A stretch of DNA of 64,000 nt from Nocardioides hwasunensis (GCF_014779665.1 NZ_JACXYY010000001.1:62001-126000); one strand, 5' to 3'. Shown: positions 1 through 9,684, counted from the stretch's first letter. Made by a program: numbers and translations. Notes: generated by a model from the letters alone, not told the origin.

Positions 1-1424
1 GCGTCGAGCGCCAGACCAACGACCCCGAGGCGCTCCAGCTCGTCTCCTCCACGGCGATGACGCCCGGCCTGGCCATCCTCGACGCGCCCGACATCGACTC
101 GGTCGAGGAGCGCAACCGCGTGCTCGCCGCGCAGCTGTTGTCCGCGGCGGACCTGTGGCTGTTCGTGACCTCGGCCGCGCGCTACGCCGACCAGGTCCCG
201 TGGGACTTCCTGCGCAAGGCGGCCGAGCGGTCGGCGGCCGTCGCGATCGTCCTCGACCGCACCCCGCCAGACGCCGTCACCACGATCTCCACCCACCTGG
301 CGCGCATGCTCGCCAGCCGTGGGCTCAAGGACTCCCCGCTGTTCAGCGTCGAGGAGGGCGAGGTCTCCGAGATGGGGCTGCTGCCCTCGTCGTCGGTCAT
401 CGAGATCCGGCAGTGGCTGCAGGCGCTGGCCGACGACCAGGACGCACGCGCGTCCGTCGTCCAGCAGACCCTGGAGGGCGCGATCCGCACGCTGGGTCGG
501 CGTACGCACTCCGTCGCCGACGCCGCCACCGAGCAGGTCGACGCCGTGCGCCGGCTGCGCGAGGACGCGGGCGAGGCCTACGACCGCGCGGTGCAGGCGG
601 TCTCCGAGGCGTCCGCCGACGGCACCCTGCTGCGCGGGGAGGTGCTCGCGCGGTGGCAGGAGTTCGTCGGCACCGGCGAGCTGCTCAAGTCGCTGGAGAC
701 CCGGGTCGGCTGGATCCGCGACAAGGTCGTCAACGCCATCAAGGGCAAGCCCCAGCAGGCGGAGCGGGTGACGGTCGCGGTCGAGTCCGGCCTCGAGACC
801 CTCATCCTCGAGCACGCCGAGGCCGCCGCCGAGCGCGCCGAGGCGTCCTGGCGGAGCACCGCCGCCGGGCAGATCCTGCTCAAGGACGCCGGCGAGGACC
901 TCGGCCGCGCGTCGCGCGACTTCCGGCGCAAGGCCGAGAGGGCGGTGCGCGACTGGCAGGACGACGTGCTGGAGATGGTCCGCACCGAGGGCGCCGACAA
1001 GCGCTCCACCGCTCGCTTCCTCGCCTTCGGGGTCAACGGCCTCTCGGTCGCCCTGATGATCGTCGTGTTCGCCCACACCGCCGGCGTCACCGGCGCCGAG
1101 GCCGGCATCGCCGGCGGCTCGGCGATCCTGGGGCAGAAGCTGCTCGAGGCCGTGTTCGGCGACCAGGCCGTGCGGTCGCTGGCCGAGCGAGCGCGGCTGC
1201 GCCTGGAGACCCAGATGAGCGAGCTGCTCGACTCCGAGCGGCGCCGCTACACCGACGTCCTCGACAGCCTCCAGATCTCGCCCGAGGCGCCCGAGCGGAT
1301 GCGCTCGGCGGCTCGCAAGGTCGACGACCTGCGCTACGCCGCGACCCACCCGACGGCCACCGGGCAGAGCACCGGGGAGGCGCAGGCGCCCCGGGTGTCG
1401 GACGACGGTGGCTCCGCCCCCTAG
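1..1424 (+). CDS. Dynamin-like GTPase with C-terminal membrane anchor (5' end outside window)
   Basis: The frame is open from base 3, so the N-terminus and the P-loop lie upstream of the window. Visible near the start is a G3-like segment ILDAPDIDS (switch II, DxPD instead of DxxG), followed by the beta-strand VAIVLDRTPP where an NKxD motif would fall. The middle is long, charged and helical. Near residues 320-365 of the visible part a hydrophobic, Ala/Gly-rich stretch (FGVNGLSVALMIVVF onward) can insert in the membrane. The tail is hydrophilic. The next gene encodes a similar GTPase, and tandem membrane-remodelling dynamins are known in actinobacteria (Streptomyces DynA/DynB, mycobacterial IniA/IniC). 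The dynamin assignment is inferred from architecture. The stop codon TAG overlaps the putative -10 element of the next gene. Confidence 0.7.
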   Translation, partial: VERQTNDPEALQLVSSTAMTPGLAILDAPDIDSVEERNRVLAAQLLSAADLWLFVTSAARYADQVPWDFLRKAAERSAAVAIVLDRTPPDAVTTISTHLARMLASRGLKDSPLFSVEEGEVSEMGLLPSSSVIEIRQWLQALADDQDARASVVQQTLEGAIRTLGRRTHSVADAATEQVDAVRRLREDAGEAYDRAVQAVSEASADGTLLRGEVLARWQEFVGTGELLKSLETRVGWIRDKVVNAIKGKPQQAERVTVAVESGLETLILEHAEAAAERAEASWRSTAAGQILLKDAGEDLGRASRDFRRKAERAVRDWQDDVLEMVRTEGADKRSTARFLAFGVNGLSVALMIVVFAHTAGVTGAEAGIAGGSAILGQKLLEAVFGDQAVRSLAERARLRLETQMSELLDSERRRYTDVLDSLQISPEAPERMRSAARKVDDLRYAATHPTATGQSTGEAQAPRVSDDGGSAP

Positions 1425-1427
1425 GGT
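1422..1427 (+). promoter_or_regulatory. Candidate -10 element for the second GTPase gene
   Basis: TAGGGT overlaps the stop codon of the first GTPase gene and lies 36 bp before the next ATG, giving a short leader with its own ribosome site. No clear -35 box is seen. Confidence 0.35.
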
Positions 1428-1463
1428 TGGGGCATCCACAGCCACCCGGACCGTGAGGGAGAG

Positions 1464-3119
1464 ATGACGTCGTTGCTCGAAGGGGCCAAGAAGCTGGTCA
1501 CCCGGAGCTCTGACATCGGCGCCCGCGTCGAGGGACTCGAGCGCGCCGCGGCTGCGGCGCGCGGTCGCGTCGACGAGGCCGTGGTCGAGGACGCCACCAC
1601 CGTCGCCGCCCGCGCGGCCAGCCGCCTGCGGCTCTCGGCCGACCACACGGTCGTCGCGCTGGGCGGAGCCACCGGGTCCGGCAAGTCCTCCACCTTCAAC
1701 TCGCTCAGCGGGCTCGAGCTCGCCGCGGTCGGCGTACGCCGTCCCACCACGTCGTGGGCCACCGCGGTGGTGTGGGGCAAGGAGGGCGCCGAGGAGCTGC
1801 TCGAGTGGCTCGGCATCCCCGCCCGCCACCAGGTGACGCGCGACTCGATGCTGTCGAAGGCCGACGAGGACGTCGAGATGCGCGGTGTCGTGCTGCTCGA
1901 CCTGCCCGACCACGACTCCACCGAGGTCTCCCACCACCTCGAGGTCGAGCGCCTGGTGCAGCTCGCCGACATGCTGGTCTGGGTCCTCGACCCGCAGAAG
2001 TACGCCGACGCCGCGATCCACGACCGCTTCCTCAAGCCGCTCGCCGGCCACAGCGACGTGATGCTCGTCGTCCTTAACCACATCGACACCGTCCCCGAGG
2101 ACCGCCGCGTCGCCATGGTCGAGGACGTGCGCCGCCTCCTCGAGGCCGACGGCCTGGCCGGCGTGCCGGTGCTGCCGGTCAGCGCCCGGCAGGGCTGGGG
2201 GATCGACGAGCTGCGCGGCATGATCGCCCAGCGCGTCGCGGAGAAGAAGGTCACCCGCTCCCGGCTCGAGGCCGACGTCAAGTCGGCCGCCCAGCGCCTG
2301 GAGGACGCCGCAGGCAGCGGCAAGGCGCCGACGCTGTCGCCGGAGCGGGTCGCCGCGCTCGACGACGCGTTCGCCGAGGCGGCCGGTGTGCCGACGGTGG
2401 TGAAGGCGGTCGCCGACTCCACCCGGATCCGGGCCAACCGCGCCACCGGCTGGCCGGTCACGGCGTGGTTCTCCCGGCTCAAGCCCGACCCGCTCAAGCG
2501 GCTGCATCTCGACCTGGGCTCGTCCGGCAAGCAGCTGACCGGAGCGGCGCGCACGTCCGTGCCGAAGGCCACCGGTGTCCAGCGCGCCCGGATCGACACC
2601 GAGGTGCGTGCGCTCGCCGACCAGGTCAGCGAGCCGATGGCGCCGTCGTGGGCCAGCGCGGTCCGCTCCGCCTCCGTCTCCCGCCTGCCCGACCTGGGCG
2701 ACCGGCTCGACCGGGCAGTCGCCACGACCGACCTCGGGGCCGAGAAGATCCCGGCGTGGGCCGGGCTCGTGCGGATCCTGCAGTACGTCCTCATCGTCTC
2801 GGCGATCATCGGTGCGGCCTGGCTCGCGGTGCTCGCCCTCGGCACCTACGCCCGCGTGCCCGAGCCGCCCACCCCGTCGGTCGGGGCTTTCCCGCTGCCG
2901 ACGCTCCTGCTGGTCGGCGGGATCGTGCTGGGGCTGCTCCTCGCGCTCGTGTGCCGGTGGCTGGTCGCGTCGACGGCGAGGTCGCGGGCACGCGCTGCGG
3001 ACAAGCGGCTGCGCAAGGCCATCTCGGAGGTGTCGGCGGAGATGGTCGTCGCGCCGATCCAGGCCGAGCTGGCGTCGTACTCCGAGGTCCGCGAGGGTCT
3101 CGCCGTCGCTCTGCGCTGA
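1464..3119 (+). CDS. Dynamin-like / 50S-binding-type GTPase with two C-terminal TM helices
   Basis: The 551-residue product has a complete G domain: P-loop GGATGSGKSS near residue 69, a conserved Thr in RPTTSW, G3 LLDLPDHDS, and G4 LNHID (NHxD). After the G domain comes a long helical middle. Two hydrophobic segments follow (YVLIVSAIIGAAWLAVLAL and LPTLLLVGGIVLGLLLALV, about residues 440-505), then a basic cytoplasmic tail. This G-middle-TM plan resembles bacterial dynamin-like proteins. It lies 40 bp downstream of another GTPase of the same type, and bacterial dynamins often act as such adjacent pairs in membrane fission or stress repair. The ATG is preceded by a purine-rich GAGGGAGAG. The precise physiological role cannot be read from sequence. 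Confidence 0.75.
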   Translation: MTSLLEGAKKLVTRSSDIGARVEGLERAAAAARGRVDEAVVEDATTVAARAASRLRLSADHTVVALGGATGSGKSSTFNSLSGLELAAVGVRRPTTSWATAVVWGKEGAEELLEWLGIPARHQVTRDSMLSKADEDVEMRGVVLLDLPDHDSTEVSHHLEVERLVQLADMLVWVLDPQKYADAAIHDRFLKPLAGHSDVMLVVLNHIDTVPEDRRVAMVEDVRRLLEADGLAGVPVLPVSARQGWGIDELRGMIAQRVAEKKVTRSRLEADVKSAAQRLEDAAGSGKAPTLSPERVAALDDAFAEAAGVPTVVKAVADSTRIRANRATGWPVTAWFSRLKPDPLKRLHLDLGSSGKQLTGAARTSVPKATGVQRARIDTEVRALADQVSEPMAPSWASAVRSASVSRLPDLGDRLDRAVATTDLGAEKIPAWAGLVRILQYVLIVSAIIGAAWLAVLALGTYARVPEPPTPSVGAFPLPTLLLVGGIVLGLLLALVCRWLVASTARSRARAADKRLRKAISEVSAEMVVAPIQAELASYSEVREGLAVALR

Positions 3120-3285
3120 CGCTCGACCGCCGATCGGCTCTCGGGCCACTGGGTGTCCACAGGGAGCCCGTCGGCGGGGTTCTCCACAGCGGGTCCGCGC
3201 CGTCCGTGGTGCCGGTCGGTCGACGGGTGGAGCCTGGGTGGCACCGCGGCGGACCCACCGCCGCCCCTCCCGAGGAGCACCCGCG

Positions 3286-3723
3286 ATGTACGACACCCAG
3301 ATCACCCTGACCGGCTGGATCGGCGGCGAGGTCACCCTGCGCGACGTCGGCGAGGGACGCCAGGTGGCGTCCTTCCGCGTCGCGTGCACTCCCACGCGCT
3401 TCCGCGACGGCGAGTGGATCAAGGGCACGACGTCCTGGCACACCGTGAAGGCGTGGGGCAGGCTGGCCCGGCACGCGGCGACGTCGCTCCACAGTGGCGA
3501 CCCGGTCGTGGTCCACGGCCGGCTCGTCGCCGACGCCTGGGAGCGCGACGGCAAGCCCCAGACGTCGTTCGAGGTGGTCGCGAGCGCGGTGGGACACGAC
3601 CTGTCGCAGGGCACCACGACGTTCGCGAGGCCGGCGCCGCTCGAGGCCCCCGGCGATGATCAGCCGGTCGCACAGCCGGTCGCACAGCCGACCGGGCAGG
3701 CTGGCGAGCAGGCGGCTGCCTGA
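3286..3723 (+). CDS. ssb: Single-stranded DNA-binding protein, SsbB-like (no acidic C-terminal tip)
   Basis: The 145-residue protein has a typical bacterial SSB OB-fold: N-terminal MYDTQITLTGWIGG, central RVACTPTRF, and KGTTSWHTVKAWGRLA with DPVVVHGRL. The OB domain ends near residue 108. The tail carries a short repeat of VAQP and ends in GEQAAA. It therefore lacks the DDxPF-type acidic tip through which housekeeping SSBs recruit partners. Together with the short length this suggests the paralogous SsbB class, known in Streptomyces and naturally competent bacteria. The start ATG is chosen because the fold begins there and GAGGAG lies nine bases upstream; longer frames upstream are not coding. 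No operon partner is obvious, and ettA follows 51 bp later under its own promoter. Confidence 0.88.
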   Translation: MYDTQITLTGWIGGEVTLRDVGEGRQVASFRVACTPTRFRDGEWIKGTTSWHTVKAWGRLARHAATSLHSGDPVVVHGRLVADAWERDGKPQTSFEVVASAVGHDLSQGTTTFARPAPLEAPGDDQPVAQPVAQPTGQAGEQAAA

Positions 3724-3761
3724 GGCTCCCGGGCGATTGTCGGCGGGAGGCCCCCGCCCCC

Positions 3762-3767
3762 TAGGCT
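3762..3767 (+). promoter_or_regulatory. -10 element for ettA; leaderless transcript predicted
   Basis: TAGGCT ends 7 nt before the ettA ATG. With initiation about 7 nt after the hexamer, the mRNA would start at or beside the start codon. There is no Shine-Dalgarno sequence in front of this ATG. Confidence 0.6.
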
Positions 3768-3774
3768 GGCCGAC

Positions 3775-5457
<1,683 letters not shown>

Positions 5458-5481
5458 CCTCGGGTCCTCAGCGTCGTACTG

Positions 5482-5523
5482 TGCACCCGAGTCTCCCGCT
5501 TGTCGGCCTAGATCTCGGGTGCA
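5482..5523. terminator. Inverted repeat downstream of ettA
   Basis: TGCACCCGAG (5482-5491) is exactly complementary to CTCGGGTGCA (5514-5523), with a 22-nt loop. It lies between the convergent ettA and marR-type genes, and the arms would fold in either transcript. No U-tract follows. Confidence 0.45.
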
Positions 5524-5530
5524 AACCGGG

Positions 5531-5556
5531 GGAGTCACCGGATATCCGGTGACTCC
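5531..5556. terminator. Perfect 26-bp palindrome between convergent genes
   Basis: Positions 5531-5543 are the exact reverse complement of 5544-5556, centred on GATATC, with no spacer. Cruciform or RNA hairpin formation is equally possible from both strands. Position between two convergent stops suggests a bidirectional terminator; a protein-binding site is the alternative. Confidence 0.5.
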
Positions 5557-5583
5557 AGCCCGGCGGTGGGCGGCGGGCGCATG

Positions 5584-6078
5584 TCAGCCCTGCCGGATCT
5601 CCGCCTCCGGGTGGCGGGTCACGAGGTGGTCGGCGACCCGGTCGAAGACCCGGCCGACGGCGGCGAAGTCGGCGTCGGGCACGAGGTCGACGATGTTGCG
5701 ACGCACGCTCTCGACGTGGCACGGCGCAGCCTTCACGAGCAGGTCGTAGCCGGCCTGCGTCATCGTCGCGACGACACCGCGACCGTCCTCGGGAGTGGTG
5801 CCGCGAGTGACGTAGCCCGCCTGCTCCATCCGGGCGACCGTGTGGGTCACCCGGCTGCGGGAGTGGGCCATCGCGTCGGCGAGCTGGGCCATCCGCATGG
5901 CGCGGTTGGGCCGCTCGGAGAGGCGGACCAGCACCTCGTACTCGGTGAGTGACATGCCGAACTCCCGGCGCAGGTCGTCGTCGAGGCGTTCCTCCAGCAG
6001 CGTCATGCCCATCATCAGGGCACGCCACGAGTGCTGTTGGCCGTCGTCGAGCCAGCGCGGCTCCCCCGTCGTGGTCAT
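5584..6078 (-). CDS. MarR-family transcriptional regulator
   Basis: The 164-residue protein shows the winged-helix plan of MarR. A dimerisation helix (LMMGMTLLEERLDDDL) comes first, then SLTEYEVLVRLSE. Next is the recognition region MAQLADAMAHSRSRVTHTVARME with the wing GYVTRGTTPEDGRGV, and C-terminal helices finish it. These proteins usually bind as dimers to palindromes near their own or adjacent promoters and respond to phenolic or lipophilic ligands; the ligand here is unknown. It follows the thiolase gene on the same strand after 47 bp but has its own -10 element next to the ATG. Confidence 0.88.
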   Translation of the reverse strand: MTTTGEPRWLDDGQQHSWRALMMGMTLLEERLDDDLRREFGMSLTEYEVLVRLSERPNRAMRMAQLADAMAHSRSRVTHTVARMEQAGYVTRGTTPEDGRGVVATMTQAGYDLLVKAAPCHVESVRRNIVDLVPDADFAAVGRVFDRVADHLVTRHPEAEIRQG

Positions 6079-6084
6079 GCAGGC

Positions 6085-6090
6085 ACCTTA
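6085..6090 (-). promoter_or_regulatory. -10 element for the MarR gene; leaderless transcript predicted
   Basis: On the minus strand TAAGGT ends 6 nt before the ATG at 6078. No ribosome-binding site is present in the gap. Confidence 0.55.
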
Positions 6091-6125
6091 GTGCGCCCGC
6101 GTCGCCCCGCGCGTGAGGTCGCGGC

Positions 6126-7340
6126 TCAGGAGATACGCTCCATGATCATGGCCATGCCCTGGCCGCCGCCGACGCACATGGTGATCAGGCCGGTGGTCTT
6201 GTCGTGGAAGTCGAGGCTGTTGAGCATGGTGTTCTGGAGTCGGGCGCCGGTCATGCCGAAGGGGTGTCCGACGGCGATGGCGCCGCCGTTGACGTTGAGG
6301 CGGTCGAGGTCGATGCCGAGGTCCTGGTAGGACGGGACGACCTGCGCGGCGAAGGCCTCGTTGATCTCGACGAGGTCGATGTCGCCGATGCTCATGCCGG
6401 CGTGCTTGAGGGCGTTCTTGGTGGCCTCGACGGGGCCGAGGCCCATGATCTCCGGCGAGAGGCCCGAGACGCCGGTGGACACGATGCGGGCGAGCGGGGT
6501 GAGGCCGAGCTCGGCGGCCTTGGTGTCGGACATGATGACGACGGCTGCGGCGCCGTCGTTGAGGGCGCAGCAGTTGCCGGCGGTGACCACGCCGTCGGGG
6601 CGGAAGACGGGGTCGAGGCCGGCGATGGCGTCGTACGTCACCCCGGCGCGGGGGCCGTCGTCCTTCGTCACGACCGTGCCGTCGGGGGTGGTGACGGGGG
6701 TGATCTCGCGGGCCCAGAAGCCGTCGGCGATGGCCTTCTCGGCGAGGTTCTGCGAGCGGACGGCGAACTCGTCGAGCTCCTGGCGGTCCAGGCCGCGCAG
6801 GCGGGCGACGTTCTCCGCGGTCTGGCCCATGGCGATGTAGATGTCGGGGAGCTGGCCGTCCTCGCGGGGGTCGTGCCAGTCCTGCCCGCCCTGGGCGTAG
6901 TCGTCGGTGCGGGCGCCGGCGTCGTCGAAGAGGGGGTTGCGGGTGCCGGGGATGTGGTCGGAGGTGCCCTTGGCGAAGCGGGACACGGTCTCGACGCCGG
7001 CGGAGACGAAGAGGTCGCCCTCGCCGGCCTTGATGGCGTGGAAGGCCATCCGGGTGGTCTGCACCGAGGAGGAGCAGTAGCGGGTGACGGTCGCGCCGGG
7101 GACCTCAAGGCCGAGGAGGGTGGTGACGACGCGGGCCATGTTGTTGCCGGACTCGCCGCCGGGCAGGCCGCAGCCGAGGAGCAGGTCCTCGATCGTGGTC
7201 GGGTCGAGGTCAGGGATCTTGTCGAGCGCGGCCTGCACGACCAGGGCGGTGAGGTCGTCGGGTCGGAAGTCCTTCAGCGAGCCCTTGTTGGCCCGGCCGA
7301 TGGGGGAGCGGGCTGCGGAAACGATCACTGCCTCGGGCAT
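6126..7340 (-). CDS. Acetyl-CoA C-acyltransferase (thiolase, FadA type)
   Basis: The 404-residue thiolase carries the acyl-accepting cysteine in RYCSSSVQTTR (Cys89), the NEAFAAQ motif, GGAIAVGHPFGMTGAR with the catalytic His, and the C-terminal CVGGGQGMAM containing the second catalytic cysteine. All catalytic positions are intact. The enzyme cleaves 3-ketoacyl-CoA with CoA in beta-oxidation, or the reverse condensation. No hydratase/dehydrogenase partner is adjacent, so the chain-length role is open. It lies between tetR-type and marR-type regulator genes on the same strand, which are plausible controllers. The ATG is preceded by CGGAGTT. Confidence 0.92.
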   Translation of the reverse strand: MPEAVIVSAARSPIGRANKGSLKDFRPDDLTALVVQAALDKIPDLDPTTIEDLLLGCGLPGGESGNNMARVVTTLLGLEVPGATVTRYCSSSVQTTRMAFHAIKAGEGDLFVSAGVETVSRFAKGTSDHIPGTRNPLFDDAGARTDDYAQGGQDWHDPREDGQLPDIYIAMGQTAENVARLRGLDRQELDEFAVRSQNLAEKAIADGFWAREITPVTTPDGTVVTKDDGPRAGVTYDAIAGLDPVFRPDGVVTAGNCCALNDGAAAVVIMSDTKAAELGLTPLARIVSTGVSGLSPEIMGLGPVEATKNALKHAGMSIGDIDLVEINEAFAAQVVPSYQDLGIDLDRLNVNGGAIAVGHPFGMTGARLQNTMLNSLDFHDKTTGLITMCVGGGQGMAMIMERIS

Positions 7341-7380
7341 GGAGAACTCCGGTTACTCGTCGGTTGCACTGGCTCTCGGC

Positions 7381-7386
7381 ACCCTA
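7381..7386 (-). promoter_or_regulatory. Candidate -10 element for the thiolase gene
   Basis: The minus strand reads TAGGGT, predicting a leader of roughly 34 nt that contains the GGAG ribosome site of the thiolase gene. Confidence 0.4.
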
Positions 7387-7425
7387 GCCCGTCCTCGCGC
7401 GACGGCAGGCGACCGGTCGGAGGGG

Positions 7426-8022
7426 TCAGGCGCGGCCCGGCTCGCCGCCCAGCCCCGCCAGCAGCTGCTCCACGCTCTCGCCGACGAAGGCCCGCCTCCG
7501 CCGCGTCGGCAGCATGAGCGACGCGAGGAGCACACCGTCGAGAGCGGCGACGAGCGTCTCCGCGGAGGCACCACCGTCCTCGCCCGCGGCGCTCATCAGC
7601 TCGCGCACCGTCCCCAGCAGGTCCTCGCGCCACTGCGTGAAGCGCTCGGCCAGCGCGGTGTCGCGCGTGGCCGCCACCGTCAGCTCGAGACGGGCGGCGA
7701 GGAGGTCGGGCTGGTCCAGCCAGTGGGAGAACAACCTCGACACCTCGGCGACGGCGCGCTCGTGGTCTCCGGGACACGAGGCCAGTCGGCTGCCGAGTGC
7801 GCGCACGTCGTCGGCCAGACGATCGGCTACGAACGCCCCGAGGGCCCCGATCAGCGCGTCGCGGGTGCGGAAGTAGGCCGACGAGCTGCCCTCGGGAAGT
7901 CCGGCCTCCCGGTCCACCGCGCGGTGGGTGAGGCCCCGGTTCCCCTGCTGGGCGAGCACGGTCGTGGCGGCCGCGAGGATCTCGCGGCGACGCGGCGAGA
8001 GCTCGCCGCTCGCTGTGCTCAC
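7426..8022 (-). CDS. TetR-family transcriptional regulator
   Basis: The 198-residue protein has an N-terminal TetR helix-turn-helix (REILAAATTVLAQQG, then LTHRAVDREAGLPEGSSSAYF, about residues 12-55). The rest is a helical ligand-binding domain. The GTG start at 8022 is supported by GAGGAGGG directly upstream; the overlapping ATG is in another frame that stops at once. It is divergent from a small membrane-protein gene, and the intervening 138 bp hold an inverted repeat that could be its operator. Target genes probably include the divergent one and possibly the thiolase downstream. Confidence 0.87.
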   Translation of the reverse strand: MSTASGELSPRRREILAAATTVLAQQGNRGLTHRAVDREAGLPEGSSSAYFRTRDALIGALGAFVADRLADDVRALGSRLASCPGDHERAVAEVSRLFSHWLDQPDLLAARLELTVAATRDTALAERFTQWREDLLGTVRELMSAAGEDGGASAETLVAALDGVLLASLMLPTRRRRAFVGESVEQLLAGLGGEPGRA

Positions 8023-8102
8023 ATCACCCTCCTCGCGCGCTGGTGGGAGCTCGTCCCCGGCTCGTGACGCACGACACTACCGGGCCGACTTGTACTACAG
8101 CC

Positions 8103-8122
8103 GTAGAAGAGTAGGCTTCTAC
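8103..8122. promoter_or_regulatory. Candidate TetR operator
   Basis: GTAGAAG (8103-8109) and CTTCTAC (8116-8122) form an inverted repeat with a 6-bp spacer in an unusually AT-rich stretch (TACATAAGTAGAAAG follows). It sits between the divergent TetR gene and the 59-residue membrane-protein gene. A further half-site-like GTAGAAAG follows at 8128-8135. Confidence 0.55.
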
Positions 8123-8160
8123 ATAAGTAGAAAGTCCAGCCTCTGGAAGGAACCGGAACC

Positions 8161-8340
8161 ATGGAGCTCCTCTCTCCCGCCGCCGTCATCACGCTGCTGG
8201 CCATCGTCGCCGTCGCCGTCCTCGCCTCGCTCGTGCTCATCGCTGCGACGGTCCCCGCCGCGCTCCGAGAGACCCGTCGCGACCGCCAGGCCCGCCACGA
8301 GTCCATCCCGGCCTACTACGGTCGCCTGCACTTCGCCTGA
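8161..8340 (+). CDS. Small single-span membrane protein (59 aa)
   Basis: This short frame starts at an ATG eight bases after GAAGGAACC. It encodes about six leading residues, a hydrophobic helix of some 25 residues (VITLLAIVAVAVLASLVLIA), then a basic cytoplasmic tail rich in Arg (RETRRDRQARHE) ending in YYGRLHFA. Positive charges after the helix predict N-out/C-in topology. I do not recognise a family. Reasons to believe in it are the good ribosome site, strong membrane signature, and position directly behind a putative TetR operator. The thioesterase gene follows 76 bp later on the same strand. Confidence 0.6.
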   Translation: MELLSPAAVITLLAIVAVAVLASLVLIAATVPAALRETRRDRQARHESIPAYYGRLHFA

Positions 8341-8416
8341 TCCACCCTGGCCGGACGCCGTCCCGCCGGGCGACTCTCCCGCCGCCCCGACCACGCGCGT
8401 CTGCGACGATCGGGGC

Positions 8417-9262
8417 GTGCGCCATCTCTACCGCTGCCCGCTGAGGTGGGCCGACCTCGACCTGCTCGGCCACGTCAACAACGTCACCTACGTCGACTAC
8501 CTCCAGGAGGCGCGCGTCGACCTGTTCCGCACGCACGCCCCCCACAGCCGCAGCGAGGACCTGGCCGAGGGCGTGGTGGTGGTCCGGCACGAGGTCACCT
8601 ACGTCTCGTCCCTCACCTTCGGCCCGGCGCCGGTCTCGATCGAGTGCTGGGTGACGGAGGTCCGCGCGGCGAGCTTCACGATGGCCTACGAGATCTTCGC
8701 CGAGGACGACGCCGGCGAGCGAACGGTCCACCTCGAGGCTCGCACCGTGCTGACGCCGTACGTCTTCGCCACCGAGCGCCCGCGCAGGCTGCACCCCGAG
8801 GAGAGGGACATGCTGGGCCGGCTCCTCGAGCCCGCGGAGCCGGTGCGCCCGACCGCCGCCCCGGAGCCGATCGACGTGCCGGGCGGCAGCTATCCCGTGC
8901 ACGTGCGGTTCAGCGACGTCGACGTCTACGGCCACGTCAACAACGTGAAGTACTTCGAGTACTTCCAGGAGGCGCGCATCCATCTGATGGCCGCCCACGG
9001 CCGCGAGCTCGATGACGGCTACCACCTGGTCGTCGCCCAGACCGACGTCGACTACAAGCGCCCGATCCTGTTCCGCCCCGAGCCGTACGACTGCCGCACC
9101 TGGGTATCGCGCATCGGCAGCACGTCGGTCGTCTTCGAGTCCGTGGTGCGCGACGGTGACCAGGTCCTCGCCCGGGCCCGGGTGGTCGGGGTCTGCATGG
9201 ACAACGAGACCGGTCGTCCGACCCCGGTGCCGGACCGGTTCCGCGGGCTGGTCACGGCCTGA
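8417..9262 (+). CDS. Acyl-CoA thioesterase with two tandem hotdog domains
   Basis: Two homologous 4-hydroxybenzoyl-CoA-thioesterase-like hotdog domains are fused in 281 residues. The first begins LRWADLDLLGHVNNVTYVDY and the second VRFSDVDVYGHVNNVKYFEY. In both, the Asp of the DxDxxGHVNN motif, the usual catalytic nucleophile or base, is retained. Each domain continues with EARVDLF or EARIHLM on the long hotdog helix. The product should hydrolyse an acyl-CoA, and the tandem form would fold as a pseudo-dimer. The GTG at 8417 is chosen because the first domain begins immediately after it. Substrate is unknown; the thiolase and regulators nearby suggest lipid metabolism. Confidence 0.85.
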   Translation: MRHLYRCPLRWADLDLLGHVNNVTYVDYLQEARVDLFRTHAPHSRSEDLAEGVVVVRHEVTYVSSLTFGPAPVSIECWVTEVRAASFTMAYEIFAEDDAGERTVHLEARTVLTPYVFATERPRRLHPEERDMLGRLLEPAEPVRPTAAPEPIDVPGGSYPVHVRFSDVDVYGHVNNVKYFEYFQEARIHLMAAHGRELDDGYHLVVAQTDVDYKRPILFRPEPYDCRTWVSRIGSTSVVFESVVRDGDQVLARARVVGVCMDNETGRPTPVPDRFRGLVTA

Positions 9263-9295
9263 CCCGACGTCGCCGGCACCGTCGCCGCCCGCTGG

Positions 9296-9673
9296 TCACT
9301 CCAGGGTGTTCACCATGAACTGCGCGGCGTGGGTGACGTAGTCCCAGAACCGCTCGTCCTGGTCCGCGGGCAGGCCGGCCGCGTCGAGGCCCGCGCGGAA
9401 GTGCACGAGCCACCGCTCCGCGGCGGCGGGGGTGACCTCGAACGGCGCGTGCCGCATCCGCAGGCGAGGGTGACCCCGGTTGTCGGAGTACGTCGTCGGA
9501 CCACCCCAGTACTGCATCAGGAAGAGCGTGAACCGCTCCTCGGCCGGGCCGAGGTCCTCCTCGGGATACATCGGGCGCAGCAGCTCGTCGTCGGCCACAC
9601 CCTCGTAGAAGCGGTGCACGATCGTGCGGATCGTCGACTCGCCGCCGATCTCGTCGTAGAAGGTGGTGGTCAC
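9296..9673 (-). CDS. glbO: Group II truncated haemoglobin (GlbO type)
   Basis: The 125-residue protein has the 2-on-2 globin pattern of trHbO: a B helix with RFYEGV, a CD region with MYP, a long FLMQYWGG segment, proximal His in RMRHAPF, and the invariant G8 Trp in AERWLVHF. Such proteins bind O2 and may serve in oxygen or NO/peroxide handling at the membrane. The frame stays open far upstream, but homology begins at the GTG at 9673 (MTTTFYDEIGG). The mscS-type gene ends 11 bp upstream on the same strand, so the two are probably co-transcribed. Confidence 0.92.
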   Translation of the reverse strand: MTTTFYDEIGGESTIRTIVHRFYEGVADDELLRPMYPEEDLGPAEERFTLFLMQYWGGPTTYSDNRGHPRLRMRHAPFEVTPAAAERWLVHFRAGLDAAGLPADQDERFWDYVTHAAQFMVNTLE

Positions 9674-9684
9674 GCCGCCATTGT

